Source of the DNA: Candidatus Thiodiazotropha sp. LNASS1
GTDB taxonomy: Bacteria; Pseudomonadota; Gammaproteobacteria; Chromatiales; Chromatiaceae
NCBI RefSeq assembly: GCF_964212655.1
Contig: NZ_OZ156465.1
Location: 3,596,001-3,660,000 of the forward strand
Direction of reading: 5' to 3'
DNA length: 64,000 bases
Shown: positions 35,294 to 44,510 of the stretch, in pieces
Position numbering within the stretch: position 1 is the first letter of the stretch
How the letters are laid out: each line of letters begins with the position of its first letter
Notes under the pieces: generated by a model
The model's input: only the letters and a program-made list of their open reading frames with translations
What the model was told of the DNA's origin: nothing
The model's database searches: none
Translations under genes and position numbers: made by a program

Positions 35294-36666
35294 TGCACAT
35301 ACATATCCTCGGAATCTGCGGTACTTTCATGGGTGGAATCGCACTGCTGGCGCGAGCCCTGGGTCATCGGGTCAGCGGTTCGGATGCCAATGTCTATCCT
35401 CCCATGAGTACACAACTTGAAGGGGCGGGGATAGATCTGATGGAGGGATTCGAGGCGGATCACCTGCAACCTGCGCCCGACATGGTCGTGGTGGGGAATG
35501 CCATGTCCCGCGGCAATCCAGCGGTGGAGGCGATGCTGAATCGGGGATTGCCCTATACCTCCGGACCACAGTGGCTGGCGGAGCATGTTTTACAGGGGCG
35601 TTGGGTGTTGGCGGTGGCGGGAACCCACGGCAAGACCAGTACCGCCAGTCTGCTTGCCTGGATCCTCGAGCAGGCTGGCCTGCAACCGGGATTTCTGATC
35701 GGCGGTGTTCCGGAGAACTTCGGTCTATCCGCACGCTTGGGTGACTCTCCGTTCTTCGTGGTCGAGGCGGACGAGTACGATACCGCTTTTTTCGACAAGC
35801 GGTCCAAATTCGTCCACTATCGGCCACGCACATTGATCATGAATAACCTTGAATTCGATCATGCCGATATATTCGATGATCTGGCGATGATACAGCGCCA
35901 GTTTCACCATCTGGTCAGGACCGTTCCCGCCGAAGGATTGATCATCAGTCCGTTGAACGATGGTAATATCAGTGACGTATTGGATATGGGGGTGTGGACG
36001 CCCCTGGAGTTTTTCGATCCAGAGATCGAAGCGGGATGGCATGCCGAACATACCACCGCCGATGGTCACAGTTTCGATGTTGTCTGCGAGGGTGAGATGC
36101 AGGGACGGATCAGTTGGGAACTGATCGGGAATCACAATGTCGCCAACGCCCTGGCGGCGCTTGCCGCTGCCCGCCATGCCGGGGTGCGGCCAGGGGCCGC
36201 CATCGAGGCCTTCAGCGGCTATAAGAACGTCAAACGACGCATGGAATTGTGTGGAGAGGTGAACGGGGTGCGTGTGTATGACGATTTCGCCCATCATCCA
36301 ACAGCCATAGAGACCACCCTCGATGGTTTACGCAAACAGGTTGGCGATGCACGAATCATCGCCCTATTGGAACCCAGATCGAATACCATGAAGCGGGGTG
36401 TGCATGCCGACCGCCTGGCAGATGCGCTGCGGGCCGCCGATCAGGTGATGATGTTCATGCCGGACGATCTGCAGTGGGATGCCGCTGCCGCACTGGCTTC
36501 CCTGGGGGATAGGGCCGAACTCTTTAGCGATACCGCATCAATGGTCTCCCTGGCTGTGGAAACGGCTCGACCGGGAGACCATATACTGGTGATGAGCAAC
36601 GGCGGCTTTGAGGCGATACATCAGCGTCTGCTGGATGCCCTGAAAAACAGTCATTACATACAATAA
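35293..36666 (+). CDS. mpl: UDP-N-acetylmuramate:L-Ala-D-Glu-mDAP ligase
   Basis: The 457-residue Mur-family ligase recycles the tripeptide released from old peptidoglycan by attaching it to UDP-MurNAc in the cytoplasm. It begins HIHILGICGTFMGGIALLAR, as Mpl does, and has the ATP site VAGTHGKTSTASLLAWILE, the metal-binding VVEADEYDTAFFDKRSKF, NNLEFDHADIFDD, and the C-terminal YDDFAHHPTAIETTLDGLR. It is coupled to the membrane protein gene before it. Confidence 0.96.
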   Translation: MHIHILGICGTFMGGIALLARALGHRVSGSDANVYPPMSTQLEGAGIDLMEGFEADHLQPAPDMVVVGNAMSRGNPAVEAMLNRGLPYTSGPQWLAEHVLQGRWVLAVAGTHGKTSTASLLAWILEQAGLQPGFLIGGVPENFGLSARLGDSPFFVVEADEYDTAFFDKRSKFVHYRPRTLIMNNLEFDHADIFDDLAMIQRQFHHLVRTVPAEGLIISPLNDGNISDVLDMGVWTPLEFFDPEIEAGWHAEHTTADGHSFDVVCEGEMQGRISWELIGNHNVANALAALAAARHAGVRPGAAIEAFSGYKNVKRRMELCGEVNGVRVYDDFAHHPTAIETTLDGLRKQVGDARIIALLEPRSNTMKRGVHADRLADALRAADQVMMFMPDDLQWDAAAALASLGDRAELFSDTASMVSLAVETARPGDHILVMSNGGFEAIHQRLLDALKNSHYIQ

Positions 36667-36731
36667 CGCTTGCGTCACGAGTAGCTTGATTGACTCAACA
36701 CCAAACCTGTCGAAACAGGACCATTTATTTA

Positions 36732-36940
36732 CCGCAAATGAACGCCAATCCCCGCAAATTTTCACAAAGGGTATGACAATGTACATAGCTGCCGGACAAT
36801 CAATTACCCAATCAGCCATAGAGGGAGATAGCCTATGTAGGGTTTCAGATCGTTCGATACCCGGTTTGCAAATCGCTAGCCGACACTACCCTCAAAGAGA
36901 ACATTTGCGTTTATTTGCGGTGATTGGCGTTCATGTGCGG
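36732..36940. repeat. Family B inverted-repeat element (209 bp)
   Basis: CCGCAAATGAACGCCAATC... (36732-36758) and its reverse complement at 36914-36940 agree at 25 of 27 positions. They enclose 155 bp with no convincing ORF. The same ends flank 11585-11743. It occupies most of the 320-bp gap between mpl and ubiX. The arms could form a long stem in RNA, or mark a short non-autonomous element. Confidence 0.7.
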
Positions 36941-36986
36941 CTAACTTTTTCGCAACTTGTTATCCACTGATCAGGGGAATAACCGT

Positions 36987-37607
36987 ATGGAAAAGAGCCA
37001 AGCCCCCATCGCTGTGGCGATCACCGGCGCATCCGGCAGCGCCTATGCTTTGCGTCTTCTCGAATCGCTGATCGCGGCAGACAGGGATATTTATCTGATG
37101 ATCAGCCAGGCCGGTCAGATCGTGTTGAAAATGGAGAGCGATCTGGAACTGCCCGGGCAGCCTGCAGAGATGGAAAAACTGTTGATAGAGAGATTTAATG
37201 CAAGAGCGGATCAATTACGGGTATTCGGTAGACAACAATGGATGGCACCCGTGGCGAGCGGATCCAATCCGCCCGGCGCCATGGTGGTCTGTCCCTGTAC
37301 CACCGGTACCTTGTCGGCCATTGCTTGTGGTGCGAGTAACGATCTCATCGAACGTGCGGCTGATGTAGTGCTGAAGGAGCGCCGTAAGCTTATTCTGGTC
37401 GTGCGGGAGACGCCTTTCTCAGAGATTCACCTGGAGAATATGCTGAAGCTGAGTCGCATGGGGGCCGTGATCATGCCGGCCAACCCCGGCTTCTATCACA
37501 ACCCTGCATCACTTCAGGAGATCATCGACTTCATGGTCGGCCGGATTCTCGATCAACTGGATATTGACCATCGTTTGATGCCCAGGTGGGGTGCTACAAC
37601 GTCTTGA
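36987..37607 (+). CDS. ubiX: Flavin prenyltransferase UbiX
   Basis: The 206-residue enzyme joins dimethylallyl phosphate to FMN to make the prenylated flavin cofactor of UbiD decarboxylase, for ubiquinone synthesis. Motifs are VAITGASGSAYALRLLE at the N-terminus, VASGSNPPGAMVVCPCTTGT with the catalytic Ser, GASNDLIERAADVVLKERR, LVVRETPFSEIHLENM, and MPANPGFYHNP. ATG 36987 is chosen; an earlier ATG at 36957 lacks support. Its end overlaps a convergent cytochrome gene by 14 bp. UbiD is not in the window. Confidence 0.95.
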   Translation: MEKSQAPIAVAITGASGSAYALRLLESLIAADRDIYLMISQAGQIVLKMESDLELPGQPAEMEKLLIERFNARADQLRVFGRQQWMAPVASGSNPPGAMVVCPCTTGTLSAIACGASNDLIERAADVVLKERRKLILVVRETPFSEIHLENMLKLSRMGAVIMPANPGFYHNPASLQEIIDFMVGRILDQLDIDHRLMPRWGATTS

Positions 37608-37902
37608 TATAGGCGGCAACAAGCCCGGCATGCTGAGCATCGATATTCGGAAATGCCGGCATGATGTGGCCGCCATTGCGGATCTTGTCGATGATCTCTT
37701 CCGTGTTGCTGTCGGTGCCGGTCAGTTTCAACAAAAAGCCAAATTTTCCGCTGCCGTTTACACCATGGCAATTGGAGCAAGCATTGGCATAGATATCCAT
37801 GCCGTCCATATCTGCAACAGGTTTGAAATCGTTATTGTCACTACAGCCGGTGAGAAGGGATCCAGCCAGGCATATGCCTGCAAGACAGGTCGTTTTCTTC
37901 AT
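37594..37902 (-). CDS. Lipoprotein monoheme cytochrome c
   Basis: The 102-residue protein has a lipobox LLTGC near residue 20 and one heme site, CSNCH, near residue 42, with a probable axial Met in HIMPAFPN. It is a small class I cytochrome anchored in a membrane by lipid. A role as periplasmic electron carrier is inferred from the family. It is the only gene on this strand before the sensor genes at 38118, separated by 215 bp, and overlaps ubiX tail to tail. Confidence 0.88.
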   Translation of the reverse strand: MKKTTCLAGICLAGSLLTGCSDNNDFKPVADMDGMDIYANACSNCHGVNGSGKFGFLLKLTGTDSNTEEIIDKIRNGGHIMPAFPNIDAQHAGLVAAYIKTL

Positions 37903-38117
37903 CTTGTTACCTCATTATTTACTGCGCTTATCCGGTTTCATCAATTGCAATGGCGTGACTTCATGTTCCATGCCAGCCAACAGCGCAAACAATTTCGGAA
38001 CCAGAGTTTTGAGGCAGCTTAGGCTGCCGGGAGCAGATATTACTCTATTTGTTGTCTGTTCGAATAGCTTTGCGGTTGAATTGCAAACCAGTCGTCACTG
38101 ATTGTTGGAATAAGCCC

Positions 38118-40454
38118 TTAAAGAATAGTGCAACGGTTACGACCACTGTTTTTCGAACGGTAGAGCGCCATGTCCACTCGTTTGAGCAGGGATTGAATAT
38201 TGTCGTTGGGCGTAAGTATGGTCGCACCGAAACTGGCCGTTACCGTTCCTGCATGCTCGTGATCGATCCCCTCTATAGCCTCTCGAAGAGACTCGATCAT
38301 CGCAAACATATCATCCTGTTGTATCTGGGGGGCGATGATCATAAATTCCTCACCACCCCAGCGGGCAAGGATGTCTGATTTGCGGATTCGGTTGTGTAAC
38401 AGTTCTACCGTACTCTTCAATACCTTGTCGCCTGTATCATGACCATGGTTGTCGTTGACATCCTTGAAATGATCGAGGTCCAGCATAATCAGACCGAAAT
38501 TTTGGTTGGCCAGGCTGGCCCAGGCGATTTGTTTTTTCAACTCTTCATCGAATTTTGTTCGGTTATAGATCTGAGTCAAGCGATCTGTTTCAGCAATATA
38601 CTGTAGCTGCTTCTCCATCTTCACAGTGTCGGTGATATCACGGTGCGACTCGATAATCTGCACCAGGTTTTCACCGGATTCATCAAAGATCGGAGTGGCG
38701 CGTACATCCACATGCATCACTCTGCCTTCACTGTCATAATGTTTGTGTACAGCGGATACAGTATGCTTGGTCTTTAATATCTCAGTGATCGGGCAAGGAT
38801 CATGTTTGCCGCTGCACGGGGTATTGCGTTTATGGGTTAGACGGTAGCATGTAACGCCTTCCTTCAGCTGTTTATCGTTGGTATACAGATTGATGGCGGA
38901 CTGGTTTGCCAGTTTCAATTGATGGGTGTTGACATCGATCACAAGAGTTGGATCGGCAATGGCGTCGATTACCCGCTGGATGTAGTTGTGTGATTCCGTG
39001 AGTTGTTCTTCCACCTGTTTGAGGTGGGTAATATCGCTGATATGGATGAAGTAATGGGTCAGTTTACCAAATTCGTCACGGATGAGATGGGTTGTGTCCT
39101 GAACCCATTTGTGTTTATTGGCGTGGTCGATGATTTTATAAGGACTACGTTTGAAATCAGTGGCACGGTCCCGGTCGGCCTGGATGTTTTCCTGAGAGTA
39201 TTGTTGCAGGTAGTCGGGATCGATTAGATTGGAGAATGTCAATTCGCCAGTCGTGAATTTATCAGGTTCATAGCCCAGAAAATCAGTGATATTGGAAGAA
39301 ATGAACTCTACCGGCCATCCCAGCTCATTTCGCAGCTTGGCGATGATGCTTGGTCCGCTAAGGAACAGGTCATGTTCATGAGATATGCGTTTGTTTAGAT
39401 TTTGAAGCTGTCGTTCATTCAGATTGCGCTTTTCGCGATTCCAGATTGCAATCGCCAGTACAACAAACAGGATTATGATTGTTGTCCCAAGCAGGTGTAC
39501 ACTGCGGGCAAGCTGCCTCCACAATCTTGCGTCGATCAATTCTTTCGGTATTTGTAGGAGTACCCGGAGACAGCTTGCGCAGTAACTATCCAACTTGTTG
39601 CCCGAAGGATTGATGGAGTCGAAAGTGTAAAGGCCTTGCTGGTTGATTTCCTGGCCGCGATTCAATTGTTGGATGGTGTGCCAGGCAGTGGCATGTTGCA
39701 CATTGATTCCGGTCTGGGGGCTGTCGGGAAACATGAAACCCCAGTCCTGGGCGCTCTCAGGGCTCAACAATGTATAACCCTGCCAATTAAGTAATATGGC
39801 GTTCCCGGCAAAGCCGGCGGAGATTCTGCGAAACTCATTCAGGATATTATCTGCCAGGTAGTTGAGTATGACTACGCCGATGGTTTTACTGTTGTTGTCA
39901 TAGACTGGTGAAGCGAATCGGATTGTCGGTTTCAGCGGCAGCTCAATCTGTTGGTTCTCGATATTCAGGTCCAGCTGGGTACTGTATATGGTGCCGGGCG
40001 GTGTGTTGATGGACTCGGTAAAGTAGTAACGGTGCTTTTTGGATTGCAGGTACTCGTCTTCAATGACAGTGGGATTTCCGTTGTTGTAGTTGACACGTAT
40101 GCGCTCCTGTCCGGTGTAGTCGAGAAAGCGTATCTGATCGTAACGTTTTCGTTGCAGCACCAGGGATTTCCATGACTCCTGAATATGGTCGATTTTGATT
40201 GGGATTGTTTTTTCCGAATTCAGACCGCGAAGTTCCTGTTGTTCGATAATGTAGAGCAGATCGGAGTGTATTTCGATAAATGCCAGGCTAATCTGTTTTG
40301 TCAATTGGTTGATGAGAATGTTCGATTCGAGTTTCAGGTCGCTCACAATAGTATTTAGGGTTTGCTGATAGATACCCCAGAACAACAGGCCTCCAAAGGT
40401 GGTGATGAATACCAGAAGTAGTAGGTAGATTCGAACCAATCTGCCTGAATTCAT
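38118..40454 (-). CDS. Membrane-bound dCache-PAS-PAS-GGDEF diguanylate cyclase
   Basis: The 778-residue protein has an N-terminal membrane helix (residues 8-29), a periplasmic dCache-like domain (QIRFLDYTGQERIRVN near 103, KTIGVVILNYLAD), a second helix near 318-338, two PAS domains (about 365-480 and 495-600) and a C-terminal GGDEF domain. The active site is RWGGEEF near residue 700 and an inhibitory I-site, RKSD, lies five residues before it, so it should make c-di-GMP and feel product inhibition. Its ATG overlaps the stop of the preceding sensor gene (ATGA), so the two are co-translated. See the finding on the split module. Confidence 0.93.
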   Translation of the reverse strand: MNSGRLVRIYLLLLVFITTFGGLLFWGIYQQTLNTIVSDLKLESNILINQLTKQISLAFIEIHSDLLYIIEQQELRGLNSEKTIPIKIDHIQESWKSLVLQRKRYDQIRFLDYTGQERIRVNYNNGNPTVIEDEYLQSKKHRYYFTESINTPPGTIYSTQLDLNIENQQIELPLKPTIRFASPVYDNNSKTIGVVILNYLADNILNEFRRISAGFAGNAILLNWQGYTLLSPESAQDWGFMFPDSPQTGINVQHATAWHTIQQLNRGQEINQQGLYTFDSINPSGNKLDSYCASCLRVLLQIPKELIDARLWRQLARSVHLLGTTIIILFVVLAIAIWNREKRNLNERQLQNLNKRISHEHDLFLSGPSIIAKLRNELGWPVEFISSNITDFLGYEPDKFTTGELTFSNLIDPDYLQQYSQENIQADRDRATDFKRSPYKIIDHANKHKWVQDTTHLIRDEFGKLTHYFIHISDITHLKQVEEQLTESHNYIQRVIDAIADPTLVIDVNTHQLKLANQSAINLYTNDKQLKEGVTCYRLTHKRNTPCSGKHDPCPITEILKTKHTVSAVHKHYDSEGRVMHVDVRATPIFDESGENLVQIIESHRDITDTVKMEKQLQYIAETDRLTQIYNRTKFDEELKKQIAWASLANQNFGLIMLDLDHFKDVNDNHGHDTGDKVLKSTVELLHNRIRKSDILARWGGEEFMIIAPQIQQDDMFAMIESLREAIEGIDHEHAGTVTASFGATILTPNDNIQSLLKRVDMALYRSKNSGRNRCTIL

Positions 40455-42301
40455 GACGTCGCCACAGCAAGTTTGTCAGGGTTCGATACAGTGTCACGAT
40501 GAAAAACGATCACTGCTCCGATAACCGTGTTCTCCTCCTTGATCGGCGTGCTGATATAATTGACTCGCAGGGGTTTGCCGTTTTTCCGCCAGATTGTCTC
40601 CTGTTCGCCACGATGCATGTTGCCATGTTCAAGTACCTTGGTTATCGGGCATTCCGATTCAGGAAACTCGCTGCCATCCTCTCTGCTATGGTGCCATGTG
40701 GCATGGCTGTTCTTATCGAGTAGCTCGTCGATGGTGAATCCCAGCATATCCGCCGCTGCAGGGTTGACAAAAATGTGATTTGCCTGGCTGTCGATGCCGA
40801 TAATGCCGTCACCCGCGATATCCAGAATCAGTTCTTTTAATTGTTTGGCGTGTAACGACTCCTCCTCAATTTTTTTATACTGATCGATATCATCGATAAC
40901 CGCAATCAGATGGTCGTCACCATTGCGATGATTGGGTATGGTGGAAAGTGAAAGCTGGATCCACTTGGTGGCGCCATTGGCGCAAACCAGGCGCACTTGA
41001 GCAGAGATTCTGCTCATCTTTTTACTGCGAAGTTTGTCGAAGGCTGCGGTGCATAAAGGTACATCCTCGCTGAACAGCAGTTCCTTGAGGTTTATCTCCA
41101 TGATTTGTTCAGGTGTCAGTGCGACGATTTCGCTCAGTCTGTTGTTAAGACGCACTATCTTCCCGTTGAGACTGATATGGGCTAGCCCTACCGGGGCCTG
41201 TTCAAAGGTAATAATTTGCGCATGTTCGCTCTCTTCCAGGGTTCTCTTATGCGCTGTCAGTGATCGATTGAGTCGAATCAGTCGCGTGATAAGCACTATT
41301 AGGATTACCAGGACAAGCAGAACCAACAAGTACCTGTACAAGATATCAACAATCGAGTCGAGAAATTTGTATTTCAGGTTTTTGTCGTAGGGAGGCATCT
41401 CCAATTGCGCCAACAGATCATGTACTGCCTGATAGTTCTCGGGAATTGTCCATCCGTGTATGTTGGCATCAAGGGCGGCCGGGTGATCAGGGGGAAGATT
41501 CAAAAGCGCCAATGCGACGTCTTTTGCTAGGACTTTAGGCGTGTTGGATAGTTGCGATAAGGGCCATTCGGGATAAAGCGGCGTACTTATGGCATAAGGA
41601 TAGTCGTCATGAAACTTGGGTGAAATGATACGAAGGTCATCCTGATTCAGCTTCCCTTCCTGAGCCATCCGTTCCAGGGTGTCGGTTCTGACGATGCCGA
41701 CTTCCGCCTCCCGATTCAACACCGCGTTTACAACCGCATCATGGGTGTTGAGGAACAGCAACGAGGCGAAATCCCATTTTTCCAGACCCTCTACCCGCAA
41801 CTCCCTTCGCGCCATGATCCATCCGCCGAGAGATGTGCTGTGAACTGCAGCAACACGCTGATCTTTCAGGTCAGCCAGGTTTCGAATATTCTCTAGCTCA
41901 TTGAGGGTGAAGACGACACTGCCAAAACTGGATACCTGGCTTTCGTGGGACAGTTTATTGATCAGGGTGAGTACCCGACTGACCCCATATTTGACCGAAA
42001 GATTCACATAGATTCCCGGATTCACGATGACGAAATCGACCATCTGGTTTTTAACCAGGATCTGAATGTCGTCAAAAGCCATGGGTATGATTCTGAACCG
42101 ATAGGCGGGCAGGGTGGTGTTCAGATAATCTGCCGTCGCGCTCCAGCGTTCCAGGCTTTTTTCAGGGCCCCTTTTTGCCAGTACGCCAATGCGTACTTCT
42201 GTTATATCCGCCAAGACCACAGAGGCGGTTAACCATAATAGCAGTATGGTGAAAAGATACCTGACTGAATATCGGGTTTGTCGTTTCAATTGCTTAAACA
42301 C
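40451..42301 (-). CDS. TtrS-like periplasmic sensor with two PAS domains and no output domain
   Basis: From GTG 42301 the protein has 616 residues: a signal/anchor helix (RYLFTILLLWLTASVVLA), a PhnD/TtrS-like periplasmic binding domain (EVRIGVLAKRGPEKSLERW, VDFVIVNPGIYVNL, VAAVHSTSLGGWIMARREL), a membrane helix near residues 310-335 and two PAS domains (about 360-480 and 490-600). It ends just after the second PAS, with no kinase, GGDEF or EAL. IGVLA-RG at the domain start is what TtrS tetrathionate sensors show. The only earlier in-frame ATG (42397) lies inside an operator-like dyad, so GTG 42301 is preferred. The downstream GGDEF gene overlaps by 4 bp and may supply the output. Confidence 0.85.
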   Translation of the reverse strand: MFKQLKRQTRYSVRYLFTILLLWLTASVVLADITEVRIGVLAKRGPEKSLERWSATADYLNTTLPAYRFRIIPMAFDDIQILVKNQMVDFVIVNPGIYVNLSVKYGVSRVLTLINKLSHESQVSSFGSVVFTLNELENIRNLADLKDQRVAAVHSTSLGGWIMARRELRVEGLEKWDFASLLFLNTHDAVVNAVLNREAEVGIVRTDTLERMAQEGKLNQDDLRIISPKFHDDYPYAISTPLYPEWPLSQLSNTPKVLAKDVALALLNLPPDHPAALDANIHGWTIPENYQAVHDLLAQLEMPPYDKNLKYKFLDSIVDILYRYLLVLLVLVILIVLITRLIRLNRSLTAHKRTLEESEHAQIITFEQAPVGLAHISLNGKIVRLNNRLSEIVALTPEQIMEINLKELLFSEDVPLCTAAFDKLRSKKMSRISAQVRLVCANGATKWIQLSLSTIPNHRNGDDHLIAVIDDIDQYKKIEEESLHAKQLKELILDIAGDGIIGIDSQANHIFVNPAAADMLGFTIDELLDKNSHATWHHSREDGSEFPESECPITKVLEHGNMHRGEQETIWRKNGKPLRVNYISTPIKEENTVIGAVIVFHRDTVSNPDKLAVATS

Positions 42302-42366
42302 ATTACGGATTCTGCGGCTTCCATTCCTTCGTCGTGTATCATTATTATTGTAGGACAGGGTATAAC

Positions 42367-42379
42367 TTACTATAAGTAA
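42367..42379. promoter_or_regulatory. AT-rich dyad 1 upstream of TtrS-like gene
   Basis: TTACT-ATA-AGTAA is a perfect dyad 66-78 bp before the chosen GTG start. It may be a binding site, but AT-rich palindromes also arise by chance. Confidence 0.35.
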
Positions 42380-42395
42380 TTTCGGTAATTCACAC

Positions 42396-42417
42396 ATATA
42401 CTTCGACCAAAGTATAT
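42396..42417. promoter_or_regulatory. AT-rich dyad 2 upstream of TtrS-like gene
   Basis: ATATACTT-CGACCA-AAGTATAT has perfect 8-bp arms. It lies about 95-116 bp before GTG 42301, in the 157-bp gap behind the DedA-PAP2 gene. It is a candidate operator or promoter element of the sensor operon. Confidence 0.45.
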
Positions 42418-42458
42418 TTTGCTTTAATCCGTGAGTGTGGTCGGGATCTATAGCCCGG

Positions 42459-44444
42459 TCATTGGTGTGGTTTCAGTATCAGTTTGATCGGAGTGCCCGG
42501 GTCAAGTTTGACACCATCCCGCAGTTGCGCAAGATTTTGTCTTAGCATGTCGATTGGCTGTTTAAATTGTCGGACCGTCCGCGGTATAGTCAACATGCCG
42601 ATCACGGTTTCGGCACTTTGTAGTGTTACGTTACCGATGGATATTCTCAAACCGTCAGGTTCGAGTCTGAGTGGCGTCGACCAGAGCCTCAGCAGCAGCC
42701 GTCGTTGATCCGACAGGGGTTTGACCATGACCAATTCCTCGTGACGCGCGTCATGCGCCTGAGGCGGTATGGGCAGGGTCTCAAGCTGGGCTTTGGGAGA
42801 CAACAGGCGCAACAGATTGCCCCATCCCAGCATCTCCGCCCGGTGCCAGCCATGCTGTTTAAGCAGGGCGGCGAGTTGTGCATGATCGCCAGCCAGCTGG
42901 ATGTTCAGGGGATGGTCCTTGTTACCAAAGATATCATTGCGATATAGCGGTAAGCCGGCCTGGCCGTTCCACCACGCCCCCAGAGAGATTTGCACGATCT
43001 CAGGTGTGCGTTGATAGACGGCGGATCTTTCAGCTGCATTGAACCAGCCATAGCTACCGCATGATAAAAGCAACAGGAGTGTGGTCGCGATCAGGGTGGC
43101 TGGATGGGTTTCCGCTTCCACGTGGCGATAGTATGCAATACCGAGCAGGGCTATCCAGGCGATTCCCAGGGTCAGGCTACCTAGAATATCAGTGGCCCAG
43201 TGAACGCCCAAATAGAGCCTTGAGAGGGCAACTGCACCGATTGCCAAAGCAGCGATACTGTATGGAAACCAGCGCCATTCGCGAATCAGCGTCCGGGCAA
43301 TCATGATCGAGAGAAATCCGTACAGGGTTACACTGCGTAACACATGCGCACTCGGGAAGGACCATGGGCCCAGGGAATCCGGTGAGTTCGGCGGTCGAGG
43401 TATGCGCAGGCTGTATTTGAGCAGCAGCGGTGCCAAGATCCCAAATGCGGTTGCCGCAAACAGATAGTAGAAGGCCCGTTGATGACCTTGCAGCAGCAGG
43501 AGTATGGCAACTCCCAAGGCAATCCAGAGAATCGGCCCGATATCACCCAGGCTGGTGAATAGCACCATCAGCTGGTCACCCCAGGGTGTGTGCAGGCTTT
43601 GCAGACCGCTATAGAACAGAAGATCGGTCTTTTTAGTCAATGAACCATCCAAAACTATGCCGGTGATCAGAACGAACAGCAATGCAGCGAGCAGCAATAG
43701 GGTTGCAAGGAATGCCAGTCCGCGGGCCTCGGGATGGTTCGGATCGGCCAGGGAGCGGGAGATCGACCTGAAACCTCTATGCAACTGCCCCCACTCGAAG
43801 CCCAGCTGGACCAGGGTGGTGGCATGGGGTTGAATCAGCCTGAACAGTGTTCGGACCAGGATGAACAGGACCCAGGCCAGAAACAGCAGTAATATCATGA
43901 GGGCGACCAGCCGGAAGGCGACCTCCGATGCGAGTTCCAGGGAGGCGCCAAACACGATACCGGGCAACAGGTATGCCGGAGCCCAAACCAGCGCCGAGAG
44001 AATGTTGGCGGCTACGAAACGCAGCGGGGGCATCCCCAACATGCCTGCGACGAGGGGGATGATGGCGCGCACGGGTCCGAAGAACCGGCCGAGGGCCACA
44101 CTTTTACCCCCATAACGCTGGAAGAAGGTGATACCCCGTTGCAAGGTGGTGGGATGACGGTTGAATGGCCAGAAGTCTCGCAACCTGTCCTGAAAATGGT
44201 GCCCCAGCCAGAAGCTGAGCCCATCCCCCGCCACCGCGCCGGCGACGGCCCACCAAAAGACGGCCCAGAATTCCAGGATACCGGTGGCGATCAGTGCGCC
44301 GAAACCGAACATCAATACCACACCGGGTACAATCAGGCCGATAATGGCGACCGATTCGGAAAAGGCTACGACGAAGACCGTAAAACCTGCCCAGAGAGGG
44401 TTTTCTCCGATCCATGCCAGCAGGGGGGTGAAAAACTCACTCAT
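42459..44444 (-). CDS. DedA-PAP2-LssY triple-domain membrane protein
   Basis: The 661-residue protein joins three modules. Residues 1-200 are DedA-like (ESVAIIGLIVPGVVLMFGFG, GDGLSFWLGHH, GRFFGPVRAIIPLVAGM). Residues 260-430 are a PAP2 phosphatase (LKYSLRIPRPPN, SFPSAHVLRS, SRLYLGVHWATDILGS) with the three acid-phosphatase motifs. The last 200 residues are soluble and LssY-like (PEIVQISLGAWW, LAALLKQHGWHRAEMLGW). DedA proteins flip lipids such as C55-P or phosphatidylethanolamine; PAP2 removes phosphate from lipid phosphates. The fusion suggests coupled flipping and dephosphorylation of a lipid carrier (inference). ATG 44444 is preferred over 44462. Confidence 0.88.
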   Translation of the reverse strand: MSEFFTPLLAWIGENPLWAGFTVFVVAFSESVAIIGLIVPGVVLMFGFGALIATGILEFWAVFWWAVAGAVAGDGLSFWLGHHFQDRLRDFWPFNRHPTTLQRGITFFQRYGGKSVALGRFFGPVRAIIPLVAGMLGMPPLRFVAANILSALVWAPAYLLPGIVFGASLELASEVAFRLVALMILLLFLAWVLFILVRTLFRLIQPHATTLVQLGFEWGQLHRGFRSISRSLADPNHPEARGLAFLATLLLLAALLFVLITGIVLDGSLTKKTDLLFYSGLQSLHTPWGDQLMVLFTSLGDIGPILWIALGVAILLLLQGHQRAFYYLFAATAFGILAPLLLKYSLRIPRPPNSPDSLGPWSFPSAHVLRSVTLYGFLSIMIARTLIREWRWFPYSIAALAIGAVALSRLYLGVHWATDILGSLTLGIAWIALLGIAYYRHVEAETHPATLIATTLLLLLSCGSYGWFNAAERSAVYQRTPEIVQISLGAWWNGQAGLPLYRNDIFGNKDHPLNIQLAGDHAQLAALLKQHGWHRAEMLGWGNLLRLLSPKAQLETLPIPPQAHDARHEELVMVKPLSDQRRLLLRLWSTPLRLEPDGLRISIGNVTLQSAETVIGMLTIPRTVRQFKQPIDMLRQNLAQLRDGVKLDPGTPIKLILKPHQ

Positions 44445-44510
44445 CGATAGCGGCTCGCACAAACGATTGAATGACGGTCGGCAGGTGTGGAACCTGCTGC
44501 ATCTATATTC

